A DNA stretch of 64,000 nucleotides from Paenibacillus massiliensis subsp. panacisoli DSM 21345 (GCF_000426545.1 NZ_AUFO01000010.1:1-64000), one strand, 5' to 3'. Numbered from the stretch's first letter, positions 1-7,800 are shown. Program-made: numbers and translations. Notes: generated by a model from the letters alone, not told the origin.

Positions 1-73
1 GAGGCTGTCCCATAAGTAGATATTCTACTGGCGGAGACAGGCCCTCTGTGTTCTCAAAAGCTTAAAACGTCAA

Positions 74-122
74 CAGAGCAGCGATTCTCCCGTTATTGGA
101 GAATCGCTGCTCTGCGTTTTTG
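74..122. terminator. Bidirectional hairpin at the transposase 3' end
   Basis: A perfect 17-bp stem (74-90 with 98-114, 7-nt loop) is followed by TTTTT on the plus strand and TTTT on the minus strand. It overlaps the transposase stop codon. It probably ends the transposase transcript and blocks read-in from neighbouring DNA, as is common at insertion-sequence ends. Confidence 0.7.
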
Positions 123-1652
123 GTCATTTACAGCTTGCTTCAATAGATTATGGGCGAGCGAAAGCCAGCCGACCTCCAGCGTCACTTTTTCGATGCCGCG
201 AAGCAGAAATCGCCGGAAGCCCCGGTTGTTCTTCAGTTGTCCAAATACGCTTTCTGGCTCCGTCATTCGGCGTACGGATAAGAGATATCCTTCCTCGCTT
301 TGCAGCGTTTCCCGAGCCTGCTTCTGGTACCGTAATCGTTCCAAGCTCACCACGACTTCCCGATTTCCCCTTGCCTTCGTGCAGCTTTCTTTTAGCGGAC
401 ATCCTTCGCAGCTCTGACTTCGGTAATGACGCTTCCGAATTTCGTATCCGCTCTCTACGATTTCCTTACTCTCTTTGCGGAAATACAGCGTTTGTCCAGC
501 CGTGCATATCCAGTGATCCTCGGCTTCGTTGTACATCCAGTTCTCCATCTTTCCGACATTCGCTTTCCAGGCTTTGCTCTTTTCCTTGTGGTAGCTGCCA
601 TATTTCACTACCGCCTGAATCTCTTTCTTTTCCAGGTAGGCGTAGTTTTCTTCGCTGCCGTAGCCGGCATCCGCAATTACGGTCTTTGGAAGTTTCCCAA
701 GGATCTGCCTTGCTTTTTCCATGTGCGGTTGTAAACAGCGGGTGTCGGTCGCTCTTTGGTGTAGACTGTAGGCTAAAATAAACTGGTTTTCGGTCCCAAT
801 CTGTACATTGTAGCCTGGTTTCAGCTGGCCATTTCGCATGTGGTCTTCTTTCATTCGCATAAACGTCGCGTCTGAGTCTGTTTTACTGAAACTATTTCGG
901 TCACCAAGCAGCTTTTGGTACTGCTCGTACTTTAGCAGCCGAGGAAGCAAATCCTTCCGTAGCCTCCGAACTGCCTTTTTTAGGGGCTTGTCTTTCGGTT
1001 TTAGGGCAAGCTGAGCTTCAAGCTTTTCCACGGCTTGTTCGAGTTTTACACTGCTCACTTCGAAACCTGTGCCGAGTTCAGCAAGATCTTTCCCTTGATT
1101 CTCTTGGTCTTCCTGCTCTTGTGCCGCTTCAATGTCAGCGAACAGGGCATGTACCTTTTCCTGCAGTTTGGCTTTGTGTTTGCTGACGGCTTTGCCCCAC
1201 ACAAACGTATAACGGTTAGCATTGGCCTCGATTTTGGTTCCGTCCACAAAGTACTGCTCCAAAGAAACGTATTTTTCGTCAGCCAGAAACTGAAGCACGG
1301 CGGTAAATACGGCTTCGAGAACGCTCTTCATCCGCTCGGAGCGGAAGCGGTTAAGGGTCCGAAAGTCTGGCCGCTGCCGTCCGGCGAGCCACATGAAGAG
1401 GATGTTCTCCCGGATGGATTTGGCGATTTGGCGGGAGGAATATATACGCTGAGTGTAGGCGTAAATGATGACTTTGGTAAGCATTTTAGGGTGATAGCTG
1501 TCACGGCCACCGCCAGGGTAGGCCGCGTCAAAAATGGCGTCGTCCAGCCGATTGACGGCCGCATTCACGACACGAACGAGGTGGTGTTCTGGAATATCTT
1601 CTTCCAGATCCATTGGCAAGCAAAGTTGGTCCATGGTATATTGAATGTACAA
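93..1652 (-). CDS. IS1182-family DDE transposase
   Basis: This is a cut-and-paste transposase of about 519 residues that looks intact. The N-terminal region is the DUF772-type domain. The DDE catalytic triad is readable as Asp in YFVDGTKIEANA (about residue 137), Asp in VIADAGYGSEENY (about 328) and Glu in ESVFGQLKNNRGFRR (about 467). A small Cys cluster (CxxCxxxxxC, about 415-424) precedes the last block, as in other IS1182 proteins. A TTG start at 1652 is preferred because AAAGGAGGG sits just upstream of it; an ATG at 1691 is possible but lies upstream of that ribosome binding site. The stop codon lies inside a 17-bp hairpin. No frameshift is seen, so the element may be active. Confidence 0.93.
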   Translation of the reverse strand: MYIQYTMDQLCLPMDLEEDIPEHHLVRVVNAAVNRLDDAIFDAAYPGGGRDSYHPKMLTKVIIYAYTQRIYSSRQIAKSIRENILFMWLAGRQRPDFRTLNRFRSERMKSVLEAVFTAVLQFLADEKYVSLEQYFVDGTKIEANANRYTFVWGKAVSKHKAKLQEKVHALFADIEAAQEQEDQENQGKDLAELGTGFEVSSVKLEQAVEKLEAQLALKPKDKPLKKAVRRLRKDLLPRLLKYEQYQKLLGDRNSFSKTDSDATFMRMKEDHMRNGQLKPGYNVQIGTENQFILAYSLHQRATDTRCLQPHMEKARQILGKLPKTVIADAGYGSEENYAYLEKKEIQAVVKYGSYHKEKSKAWKANVGKMENWMYNEAEDHWICTAGQTLYFRKESKEIVESGYEIRKRHYRSQSCEGCPLKESCTKARGNREVVVSLERLRYQKQARETLQSEEGYLLSVRRMTEPESVFGQLKNNRGFRRFLLRGIEKVTLEVGWLSLAHNLLKQAVNDQKRRAAILQ

Positions 1653-1761
1653 AAGAAACCCTCCTTTGAAATGGTTGCTCGACACTTCCATTTTACCAAA
1701 GAATGGTTTCTTTTTTTGTATTTTTAAAAGAATTGAAAATGATTCTCCCGCTTAAACAGTG

Positions 1762-1892
1762 GAGAGGACGGACTGATTGTGGAAAAGCGGTAGCGGTCGC
1801 CTTTGTCCCCGGATTTTCACCGCTTAGGAAAATAAATAAAATCTGGGGACAACAGCGATTGGAACAACGGTCCGTTCACGGAGCGTCCTCTC
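1762..1892. repeat. Structured inverted-repeat block, non-coding
   Basis: No open frame is supported here, but the stretch is rich in nested inverted repeats. Outer arms GAGAGGACG (1762-1770) and CGTCCTCTC (1884-1892) pair over 9 bp. An inner 14-bp stem pairs 1803-1816 with 1839-1852, with one G-U pair. AAGCGG (1785-1790) can also pair with CCGCTT (1820-1825) in the loop. The nested layout looks like a folded RNA or a palindromic repeat family rather than a simple terminator. It is not clear whether it belongs to the insertion sequence. Confidence 0.55.
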
Positions 1893-1926
1893 GAAGTGCC
1901 TAAGTATATCCTACTCTAAAACCAAA

Positions 1927-1974
1927 GGGTGTCCCAAGCAGCCATTTCATGGCTTTTGGGACACCCCCTTTTTT
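1927..1974 (+). terminator. Hairpin with T-run at the inferred right end of the IS
   Basis: GGGTGTCCCA (1927-1936) pairs with TGGGACACCC (1957-1966). The inner arms GCCAT/ATGGC extend the stem with a small bulge, and six T follow. It can act as a rho-independent terminator on the plus strand. Its distal arm is also the proposed right terminal repeat of the insertion sequence. Confidence 0.55.
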
Positions 1975-2046
1975 GTGTCTGTGCTTTTTGTGTCTGTGCT
2001 TTTTATGTCTGTACTATTTATGTTCGTACTTTCTTTGAGCCTGTAC
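1971..2046. repeat. Degenerate 15-bp tandem repeat, about 5 copies
   Basis: Units read TTTTTGTGTCTGTGC, TTTTTGTGTCTGTGC, TTTTTATGTCTGTAC, TATTTATGTTCGTAC and a last diverged copy. The array starts at the T-run of the preceding hairpin. No coding role is apparent. Confidence 0.75.
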
Positions 2047-2159
2047 GTTATTATGACAATGACTGCTTCAGGCATGTTGACATTAAAATGAATAAGAGTT
2101 ATTGTAGATATATATAATCTGTAATAAACTGAAAACAGCTTGCGAATTTCTCAAAAGCA

Positions 2160-2345
2160 GCGAACTATCAACGAATTAGTAACGAACTAGTAACGAACTA
2201 TGCACTCCAGACGATGCTTTTTCTTGTGGCAACTACTCCAGACAAACGTATCCGTGTCCAGCAGCTGGCAGAGCGTCGTCAATAGATCTCCTCTACGTAC
2301 CTATCTAAAATTCTGCCATGGGTCAAGTTCAGTGATTAAGGCCGA
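2160..2345 (+). pseudogene. Decayed Rrf2-family regulator fragment
   Basis: One frame reads NYALQTMLFLVATTPDK, then VQQLAER, a TAG stop at 2283-2285, and in the same frame ISSTYLSKIL. This matches the N-terminal winged helix of Rrf2-type repressors, where a YALHTMLFL-like helix is followed by a LAER...YLxKIL recognition region. The frame is broken by the internal stop and then degenerates. Three 11-bp tandem units (2170-2202, AACGAACTAGT-like) overlap its 5' part, so slippage may have helped disrupt it. No start or ribosome binding site is evident. Confidence 0.5.
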
Positions 2346-2436
2346 AGGGCGATGGAGACGTGTCTGAAGAACAAGAAGATGTCTGACTTGGCTAATTCCG
2401 TTAAGATTTCGCTGTAACAAGCGCTGTTTTCAAACC

Positions 2437-2580
2437 TATTTTTTTAATCGTATTAAGGATATAAAGAGTCTTTTAAATCTTTTAATTTATTATAGAGAAA
2501 GGAGAACTACAGAGATGACTATTTATGAAGAATGATTATTTTTTTGTTTGTATTACGGATATTGAGAGTCTTTTAAATCT
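2437..2580 (+). repeat. Leader duplicated at exactly 100-bp spacing
   Basis: Bases 2437-2480 and 2537-2580 match at about 38 of 44 positions with no gap. The repeat includes the shared stretch GAGTCTTTTAAATCT. Each copy is followed by a GGAGAA ribosome binding site and an ATG. The downstream copy leads into the methyltransferase. The upstream copy leads into a 6-codon frame. This looks like a tandem duplication of the 5' leader and first codons of the methyltransferase gene. Confidence 0.7.
2515..2535 (+). other. Six-codon mini-ORF in the duplicated leader
   Basis: ATG at 2515 follows AAAGGAGAA and opens a frame MTIYEE ending at TGA 2533-2535. It aligns with the start MSNKEW of the downstream methyltransferase, so it is most simply the truncated duplicate of that start. 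A regulatory leader peptide is an alternative; the sequence alone does not decide. Confidence 0.3.
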
Positions 2581-2606
2581 ATAAATAAATGAAAGGAGAA
2601 ATGACC

Positions 2607-3509
2607 ATGAGCAATAAAGAATGGTTCAATACAGCAAGCTGGGAGAAAGCGTGGAGGGAGGATGCGCATACAGCAGTCAACAGAATGAAGAGAGCCGGCA
2701 TGGACCCGGCGCATGTGATGGATCAAAGGGCCAAGGCGTTCAATGAGCAGGCCTTTAGTGACGAAGGAAGGCGTAGAGCTAAGCGTATCATGAGCTGGCT
2801 GGAGCATCAGGGAGTGGTTTTTAAGGATGCTTCGATCCTGGACATTGGTGCTGCTTCTGGTGGCTTTACAGTACCTTTTGCCAAGGAGGGAGCCAAGGTT
2901 ACAGCTGTAGAAACCTCATTACCGCTTATTGAACTGATGAAGGGAAATATATCGAGCCTCACAAGTGGAGCCGTAGAAATCGTAGCTGAGCCCTTTGAGC
3001 AAATCGACCTGCAGGCCAAAGGCTGGGAGAAGGCTTATGATCTTGTCTTTGTGTCTATGTGTCCGGTCCTCGTTGATTGGGAAAGTGTGGAGAGGGTGCT
3101 GAGCGTTGCTCGGAAATATTGCTATATGAGCTTGTCCGTCGGTCCTCACGAAAATAGTCTCATTGATGAGATATGGCCTTTAGTAAGTGATCAGCCGCGA
3201 GGCTCAGAGCATTTGGAGATGGCTTACCTGATAAATTTATTATTACTCAAGGGCTACGCCTATCAATCGCTAATTACCCGTGAGATAACGACGAAGACCG
3301 TATCCAGAGCAAAGGCCTTCGATGAAGCCATGACCAAGTTGTCGTTATTCGGGGTGTCGTGTGATGAACGGGTTCGTAACATCGTGTCTGATTACCTGGA
3401 GAAAGCGTACCCTTCAGATGAAGTAAGCATTCGTCAGGGAGGAAGATTCGGCAAAGTGCTCGTTCAGTTGGAGAGACAACACATGTACAGCAGCGATGAA
3501 CAAATCTAA
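2607..3509 (+). CDS. Class I SAM-dependent methyltransferase
   Basis: A 300-residue protein with a Rossmann-type SAM-binding core. Motif I reads ILDIGAASGGF (about residues 77-87) and is followed by the acidic end of strand 2, VTAVE. A later strand, LVFVSMCPVL, resembles a group of Gram-positive methyltransferases of unknown substrate. The ATG at 2607 is chosen because AAAGGAG lies 8 bases upstream; ATGs at 2589 and 2601 are badly placed for that site. The CxxC flavoprotein follows 20 bases later and is probably co-transcribed. The substrate is not known. A link to thiol or disulfide chemistry is inferred only from that neighbour. Confidence 0.8.
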   Translation: MSNKEWFNTASWEKAWREDAHTAVNRMKRAGMDPAHVMDQRAKAFNEQAFSDEGRRRAKRIMSWLEHQGVVFKDASILDIGAASGGFTVPFAKEGAKVTAVETSLPLIELMKGNISSLTSGAVEIVAEPFEQIDLQAKGWEKAYDLVFVSMCPVLVDWESVERVLSVARKYCYMSLSVGPHENSLIDEIWPLVSDQPRGSEHLEMAYLINLLLLKGYAYQSLITREITTKTVSRAKAFDEAMTKLSLFGVSCDERVRNIVSDYLEKAYPSDEVSIRQGGRFGKVLVQLERQHMYSSDEQI

Positions 3510-3529
3510 CGGTATAGGGGATTAAAAAA

Positions 3530-4444
3530 ATGAAATACGATTGTGTCATTATAGGCGGTGGCCCAGCAGGATTAAATGCAGCGTTAGTGCTTGGAAGAGC
3601 CAGACGTACAGTAGCGCTCATAGACCATGGTCGACCAAGGAATGCTGTAACTCATGCGTCACACGGTTTTATTACACGAGATGGTATTCAGCCCGCCGAG
3701 TTTCGACGGATTGCGTTGGAGGAAGTATTACAATATCCGACCGTTCATCATATCCAGGAGGAGGTAGTGGACATTCAGAGCTCGGAGCAAGGCTTTGATC
3801 TCCACACTGCTATAGGAGGACATATACAGGGACATAAGATCATTATGGCCGCGGGCTTACGTGAGGAGCTACCTGATATAGAAGGAGCCCAAGAATTTTA
3901 TGGGAAAAGCCTCTTCAACTGCCCATTCTGCGATGGCTGGGAGCTGCGGGATCAACCGCTGGTCATTGTGTCAAACACAGGTGATGCGTTTCATCGGGCG
4001 AAGCTGCTGTTAAATTGGAGCCGAGACCTGATCGTATGCACGAGTGGTGGTCCTGCCTTGACACCTGAGCAAATCCAAGTCCTTGCTTTTAAAGGGGTCC
4101 GAACGATTGATACGCCTGTTGCCTCATTTTCGGGGCAAAATGGCATACTTGAACGAGTTCATTTTACAGATGGCAGTAGCGTTGAGCGTAGTGGGGGATT
4201 CCTGTCGCCTGCACTCATACCGAATCATGCTCATTTTGCTGATGCACTAGGCTATCAAATAGCCGAGAATGGGGCGGTAGTAACCGATCCGATGGGGAGA
4301 ACGACTGTTCAGGGAATCTATGCAGCGGGCGACTCCGCCTATGTTATGCCTTCTCAATTGATTTATGCAGCCGCCTCTGGCAGCAAAGCAGCTATGGGCG
4401 TCGTAGCAGACCTAACGGAGGAACGATGGAAGGATCATGTTTGA
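3530..4444 (+). CDS. Thioredoxin reductase-like FAD dithiol oxidoreductase
   Basis: 304 residues. The N-terminal FAD site is GGGPAG (residues 9-14), the redox pair is C131/C134 in CPFCDGWE, and the C-terminal FAD motif is GIYAAGDSAY. At the place where thioredoxin reductases carry a GxGxxA NADPH loop, this protein reads IVSNTGDAFHRAK, which lacks that glycine pattern. The arrangement, together with the GRARR and RNA.xH segments, is like the GliT/HlmI dithiol oxidases that re-oxidise dithiols with oxygen, without NADPH. An ordinary thioredoxin- or bacillithiol-linked reductase is the alternative. It follows the methyltransferase by 20 bases. Confidence 0.75.
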   Translation: MKYDCVIIGGGPAGLNAALVLGRARRTVALIDHGRPRNAVTHASHGFITRDGIQPAEFRRIALEEVLQYPTVHHIQEEVVDIQSSEQGFDLHTAIGGHIQGHKIIMAAGLREELPDIEGAQEFYGKSLFNCPFCDGWELRDQPLVIVSNTGDAFHRAKLLLNWSRDLIVCTSGGPALTPEQIQVLAFKGVRTIDTPVASFSGQNGILERVHFTDGSSVERSGGFLSPALIPNHAHFADALGYQIAENGAVVTDPMGRTTVQGIYAAGDSAYVMPSQLIYAAASGSKAAMGVVADLTEERWKDHV

Positions 4445-4560
4445 CGACTGTATGACGAATAATAGTTGGCATATGTAGATTAGGAGGTTATAGGGAGTCA
4501 GAGATAATGGGATATTGAAACTCTTGGGGTGAAGAGGTAAGGCGGGTCTCTCCACAAAAG

Positions 4561-4609
4561 AGCGGGTCGTACGTGTGTGTCAGTGCTGCGTATAACCCGC
4601 TTTGTTGTT
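4561..4609 (+). terminator. Terminator after the flavoprotein gene
   Basis: AGCGGGT (4561-4567) pairs with ACCCGCT (4595-4601), with added CGTA pairing inside, followed by TTGTTGTTG. It lies in the 342-base spacer between the flavoprotein and the convergent MFS gene. The rest of that spacer holds only tandem repeats. Confidence 0.5.
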
Positions 4610-4633
4610 GCATACAGAGAGATGGGTATCGTT

Positions 4634-4728
4634 GTTATCGTATTTAGTTATCGTGCTTAGTTATTGTATTTTAGTTGTCGGATGAATGAAGGCAGGGCTC
4701 TTGAATTTTCAGTATGAATTTTCAGTAT
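4634..4728. repeat. Two 13-bp tandem arrays
   Basis: GTTATCGTATTTA-type units repeat about 3.5 times from 4634 to 4685. GAATTTTCAGTAT repeats twice, perfectly, at 4703-4728. Both lie in the spacer downstream of the MFS gene on the minus strand. No gene is seen. Confidence 0.7.
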
Positions 4729-4786
4729 CAGGTTAAAGTTCGCGTATCATGTTTTGCGTATGAGGTTGACTTAACGCTGTAAGAAG

Positions 4787-6010
4787 TCACACGCGGGATT
4801 CAGACTCCATAGCGTAATTGCGTCGTCCAACGCTTAATGAAAAGGCGAAGCAAAGGACAAGGACGAGGCACGCAAGCATATATGGATAATTAATATTGAT
4901 ATCGAACAAGAGACCAGCTACGATAGGCCCTGCAATGTTGCCAAGACTGGTGAAGGCCGAGTTCAGACCCGCAACATAGCCTTGCTCATCCTTCGCAAGC
5001 ATGGACATCTGGGTACCAATGGCTGGACGCAGTATGTCGATCGCCAGAAAAACGATAAAGGTTACGGCAAAGATCAACCAGAAGGTATGAACAAATAAGG
5101 TGAGCAAAATGAACACGCCAGCAAAAAGAAGGCACAACAATATTACGCGTCTTGTACCGAAGCGATTCAGAATCCAACTGAAGGCGGTAGCCTGAATTAC
5201 AGCTCCAGCGATGGAGCCGAATGTAATAATAAAAGCGATGTCTTTTGGTGAAAAGCCAAATTTATGATCCACGAACAGTCCAAATACAGTCTCAAAGTTC
5301 GCCAAGCCAAAAGACATCACGAATACGATGACCAGACTTAAGAAGTATGGCTCGCGGTAAGAGTTCATGAGCTGTGTAAGTAGATTGCTCCGCTGCTTCA
5401 TCACAGCCGGTGTATGTGCATCTGCATCTGTAGCTTCTATCTTGGCAGGTAGTGATTCGCGTAGTGTGAACCAGGTAATGAATGCAGCGACCAATCCTGC
5501 GATGGCTGCCGTATAGAAAGGGACGCGTATGCCGAATTCTGCAATATACCCTCCAATGCCGGGTCCAATAATAAATCCTGTAGTAATGGATGCGTTAATA
5601 AAGCCCATTCCGGCCGCACGTTCTTCCTTGGTCGTAATGTCGGCCGCATAAGCCATAACCGCAGGCATAATCATGGCAGCACTTACTCCGCCCAGCATAC
5701 GTGATACGAACAATAACACCGGAGAGGTCGCAATCCCGAATAACCACTCAGAGAAGGCAAAGATGAGCATACCGATGACAATCATGCGCTTTCTGCCCCA
5801 AATATCCGCTTGTCGACCTGCAAAGGGCGAGAAGAGAAACTGTGTTAACGAAAAGGTAGCGACCAAGAGGCCGATAATGCTCCCGCCGATACCCAGATCA
5901 TTCATGAAAGTAGGCATAATGGGGATGATCAATCCGATTCCCGTAAAGACGAGAAACAGATTGAGCATTAGAATTAGCATAGACCCCCGATTTTTTAATA
6001 AGATAGACAT
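4787..6010 (-). CDS. MFS multidrug efflux transporter, NorA/Bmr-like
   Basis: 407 residues with about 12 hydrophobic segments. The drug:H+ antiporter motif A is visible as GRQADIWGRKRM in the loop after the second helix, and motif C as GFIIGPGIGG in helix 5. Motif C marks the exporter branch, so export of hydrophobic compounds is the likely role; the substrate is not known. AGGAGG precedes the ATG at 6010. The gene lies 62 bases downstream of a TetR regulator on the same strand and is probably induced when a ligand releases that repressor. Confidence 0.85.
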   Translation of the reverse strand: MSILLKNRGSMLILMLNLFLVFTGIGLIIPIMPTFMNDLGIGGSIIGLLVATFSLTQFLFSPFAGRQADIWGRKRMIVIGMLIFAFSEWLFGIATSPVLLFVSRMLGGVSAAMIMPAVMAYAADITTKEERAAGMGFINASITTGFIIGPGIGGYIAEFGIRVPFYTAAIAGLVAAFITWFTLRESLPAKIEATDADAHTPAVMKQRSNLLTQLMNSYREPYFLSLVIVFVMSFGLANFETVFGLFVDHKFGFSPKDIAFIITFGSIAGAVIQATAFSWILNRFGTRRVILLCLLFAGVFILLTLFVHTFWLIFAVTFIVFLAIDILRPAIGTQMSMLAKDEQGYVAGLNSAFTSLGNIAGPIVAGLLFDININYPYMLACLVLVLCFAFSLSVGRRNYAMESESRV

Positions 6011-6072
6011 GTTTATCCTCCTGTTAACTTTCCGAATACTGAATGTTCATTCTAAATTATGACCTGAGAAAG

Positions 6073-6672
6073 CTAAACCTGCGGCTCAGCAATTCCGTAA
6101 AGAAAAATATCCATAGCGAGACGGTAGAGCGCCTGTGACTCGTCCTGATCCATACCACGAGAGTGCTGGCTTAACCCATACAGCAGACTATCCATGATTA
6201 CTGCCAGCCGGTTAAGATCCATATTCCGGAACTCTCCGCGCTCCATTCCTTTTTGCAGTAATTCCTCGTTAAAATGAACATAATTGGCTACGAGCTGCTG
6301 GATTCGTTCGTTCGCATCGGACATCTTCTCCGAATTGTTAAAGAATTCATCCGTGGCTTTGACAAGTGGCTGATTCAACTGCTCCTGCGATAAATACTCA
6401 GCCATAGCATATAGCTTCTCAGCTGTAGTAGCGTAAGAAGATTCCTTCGCGAGCCATTGCTGCTCCCATTCCTTATCAGATTCCTCGATCAAATGTAAAA
6501 AAAGCCCTTCTTTACTCTTGAAATGATAATAAATGTTCCCCGGACTGCAATTTGTCTCCTTGACTATGTCTTCAATGGAAGTGGCGTTGTATCCCTTTTG
6601 TATGAATAATGCACGGGCGGCATCAGCAATTCTCTTTTTGGTCTGCTCGCTCTGCAGTTGCTTTTTATTCAT
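6073..6672 (-). CDS. TetR/AcrR-family repressor of the MFS operon
   Basis: 199 residues. The N-terminal TetR helix-turn-helix is clear: IADAARALFIQKGYNATS, then EDIVKETNCSPGNIYYHF. The C-terminal part is a helical ligand-binding and dimerisation domain without a recognisable ligand signature. The gene is first in an operon with the MFS exporter. A perfect 11-bp inverted repeat overlaps the -10 box of the promoter in front of it, which indicates autorepression and repression of the exporter. Confidence 0.88.
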   Translation of the reverse strand: MNKKQLQSEQTKKRIADAARALFIQKGYNATSIEDIVKETNCSPGNIYYHFKSKEGLFLHLIEESDKEWEQQWLAKESSYATTAEKLYAMAEYLSQEQLNQPLVKATDEFFNNSEKMSDANERIQQLVANYVHFNEELLQKGMERGEFRNMDLNRLAVIMDSLLYGLSQHSRGMDQDESQALYRLAMDIFLYGIAEPQV

Positions 6673-6735
6673 TAAGCTTCACCTCTAATCATGAATTACT
6701 ATTTTCTCCGAGAACGGATGTCTTATGTCGAGAAA

Positions 6736-6787
6736 ATAATACTGAACGCTGATTCAGTATTATAGTCCCTCATAGCGATATTAGCAA
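6736..6787 (-). promoter_or_regulatory. tetR-MFS promoter with TetR operator
   Basis: On the minus strand a -35 box TTGCTA (6782-6787), a 17-base spacer and a perfect -10 TATAAT (6759-6764) are present. An inverted repeat with 11-bp arms, 6736-6746 and 6753-6763 (core AATACTGAA/TTCAGTATT), covers the -10 and start region. This is the expected position for a TetR-family operator. Confidence 0.75.
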
Positions 6788-6830
6788 ACCTTATATTTCA
6801 TTCGATGCAGCTCATTAGGATAAAAAACGA

Positions 6831-6860
6831 TTGACTTTTCTGCTGATATAGTGCTAATAT
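6831..6860 (+). promoter_or_regulatory. tRNA-Pro promoter
   Basis: TTGACT (6831-6836), an 18-base spacer and TAATAT (6855-6860) form a housekeeping-type promoter about 40 bases upstream of the tRNA. Confidence 0.65.
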
Positions 6861-6902
6861 ATGAGAAGTGACTTGAAAGTTATTGAGTGTATAATGTCAT
6901 AA

Positions 6903-6976
6903 CGGGATGTAGCTCAGCTTGGTAGAGCACCTGGTTTGGGACCAGGGGGTCGCATGTTCAAATCGTGTCATCCCGA
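6903..6976 (+). tRNA. tRNA-Pro (anticodon TGG)
   Basis: A 74-nt cloverleaf. The acceptor arms CGGGATG (6903-6909) and CATCCCG (6969-6975) pair perfectly, with A as discriminator. The anticodon stem CCTGG/CCAGG encloses the loop TTTGGGA, giving anticodon TGG. The T arm contains GTTCAAATC. The CCA end is not encoded. It stands alone with its own promoter and terminator. Confidence 0.95.
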
Positions 6977-6990
6977 TCATTTTTTCGAAG

Positions 6991-7017
6991 AGAATCGCTT
7001 AGGCGATTCTTTTTTTG
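6991..7017 (+). terminator. tRNA-Pro terminator
   Basis: AGAATCGC (6991-6998) pairs with GCGATTCT (7003-7010) around a 4-nt loop and runs into seven T. Confidence 0.85.
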
Positions 7018-7094
7018 TTGTTATTCTCTTAGATCTGTATAAATGAAAGTCCCATGGGTACAATAACGCAAAAAGCGGATAGAAGGGGATATCA

Positions 7095-7796
7095 TTGAAT
7101 CGAACAAGATTAAGGAGAAAAATACGGCAGCAGCTTAGATTCTGGAAAAAAGCCGTCTGGGTATTTATCGCAGTAGGGGCCGCTGCCTGGTGCTTGGCAG
7201 GTACAATGATGCCGCAGTATATGGAGCAATTGTTGACACGCCAGAACACCTCCACGGCTGTCATGGCAGTAGCCAGTATGGATGAAGGACAAGATACACA
7301 AGAGCTGCTTGGACTGGAGCAAAAAAAGCTCATTGATCATATTCGTGATTCAGGTCTTGAACGTGAAGTACACATGACAACAACATTTATTTGTGGGACA
7401 GAGACCACCAGAATGGGACAATTGAAGGCTGGCTCCATAGCTGAGCTGCTAGAGCAGCATCCGGACTGGCACGGTCGCTTGAATACCAAAGGAGAGCTCT
7501 GGGTTGAGAGACAGGTGGAAGACTTGTCCCCCTTGTGCAAGAAGCAGGCATACATGGGCATGAATAGGGAAGGGCAGTTAACGCTTTTCGAGGGACCTCC
7601 CAAGAAGGACAAGGTGATCCGAACATTTTTTCAGCTGGATATCGGCACCATGGAGACGAATTTGCCCGAGGGAGTATACCAGCAGCTTATGGATGGAATT
7701 CGGGTTCAAGACTTGCAGGAGTATTATAGTGTGTTATCAACCTTCAGCGATTTTGCAATCGAGCATACTAGGAAGGTTATGGGTCAGGAATTCTGA
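7095..7796 (+). CDS. bofC: BofC, intercompartmental sporulation checkpoint protein
   Basis: 233 residues. A basic N-terminus is followed by a hydrophobic segment (about 19-38), consistent with export into the space between the two forespore membranes. The C-terminal part contains LPEGVYQQLMDGIRVQDL, which fits the BofC C-terminal domain. In Bacillus, BofC restrains SpoIVB-dependent sigma-K activation. The position directly upstream of ruvCAB matches Bacillus gene order and supports the call. The TTG start at 7095 follows AAGGGG. A strong terminator follows immediately, so the gene is transcribed separately from ruvC. Confidence 0.8.
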   Translation: MNRTRLRRKIRQQLRFWKKAVWVFIAVGAAAWCLAGTMMPQYMEQLLTRQNTSTAVMAVASMDEGQDTQELLGLEQKKLIDHIRDSGLEREVHMTTTFICGTETTRMGQLKAGSIAELLEQHPDWHGRLNTKGELWVERQVEDLSPLCKKQAYMGMNREGQLTLFEGPPKKDKVIRTFFQLDIGTMETNLPEGVYQQLMDGIRVQDLQEYYSVLSTFSDFAIEHTRKVMGQEF

Positions 7797-7800
7797 ATGC

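Larger units (their letters stand above)
1..1968 (-). mobile_element. IS1182-family insertion sequence (ends inferred)
   Basis: One transposase gene fills most of this stretch. Base 1 begins GAGGCTGTCCCATAAG. The reverse complement of 1953-1968 reads GGGGGTGTCCCAAAAG, which matches at 13 of 16 positions, so these are proposed as the terminal inverted repeats of an element of about 1.97 kb. The left end coincides with the first base of the window, so the left flank and any target duplication cannot be seen. The right boundary is less certain, because a structured block (1762-1892) lies between the transposase and the proposed right end and may be an independent repeat. Confidence 0.65.

Noticed and set aside
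1035..1727. Long plus-strand frame opposite the transposase
   Set aside because: It is the mirror of a conserved coding gene, has no ribosome site and no recognisable domain.
1734..1748. Fur-box-like sequence TGAAAATGATTCTCC upstream of the transposase
   Set aside because: It matches the 7-1-7 pattern at only 11 of 14 positions, lies in AT-rich IS leader sequence and has no iron-related gene nearby.
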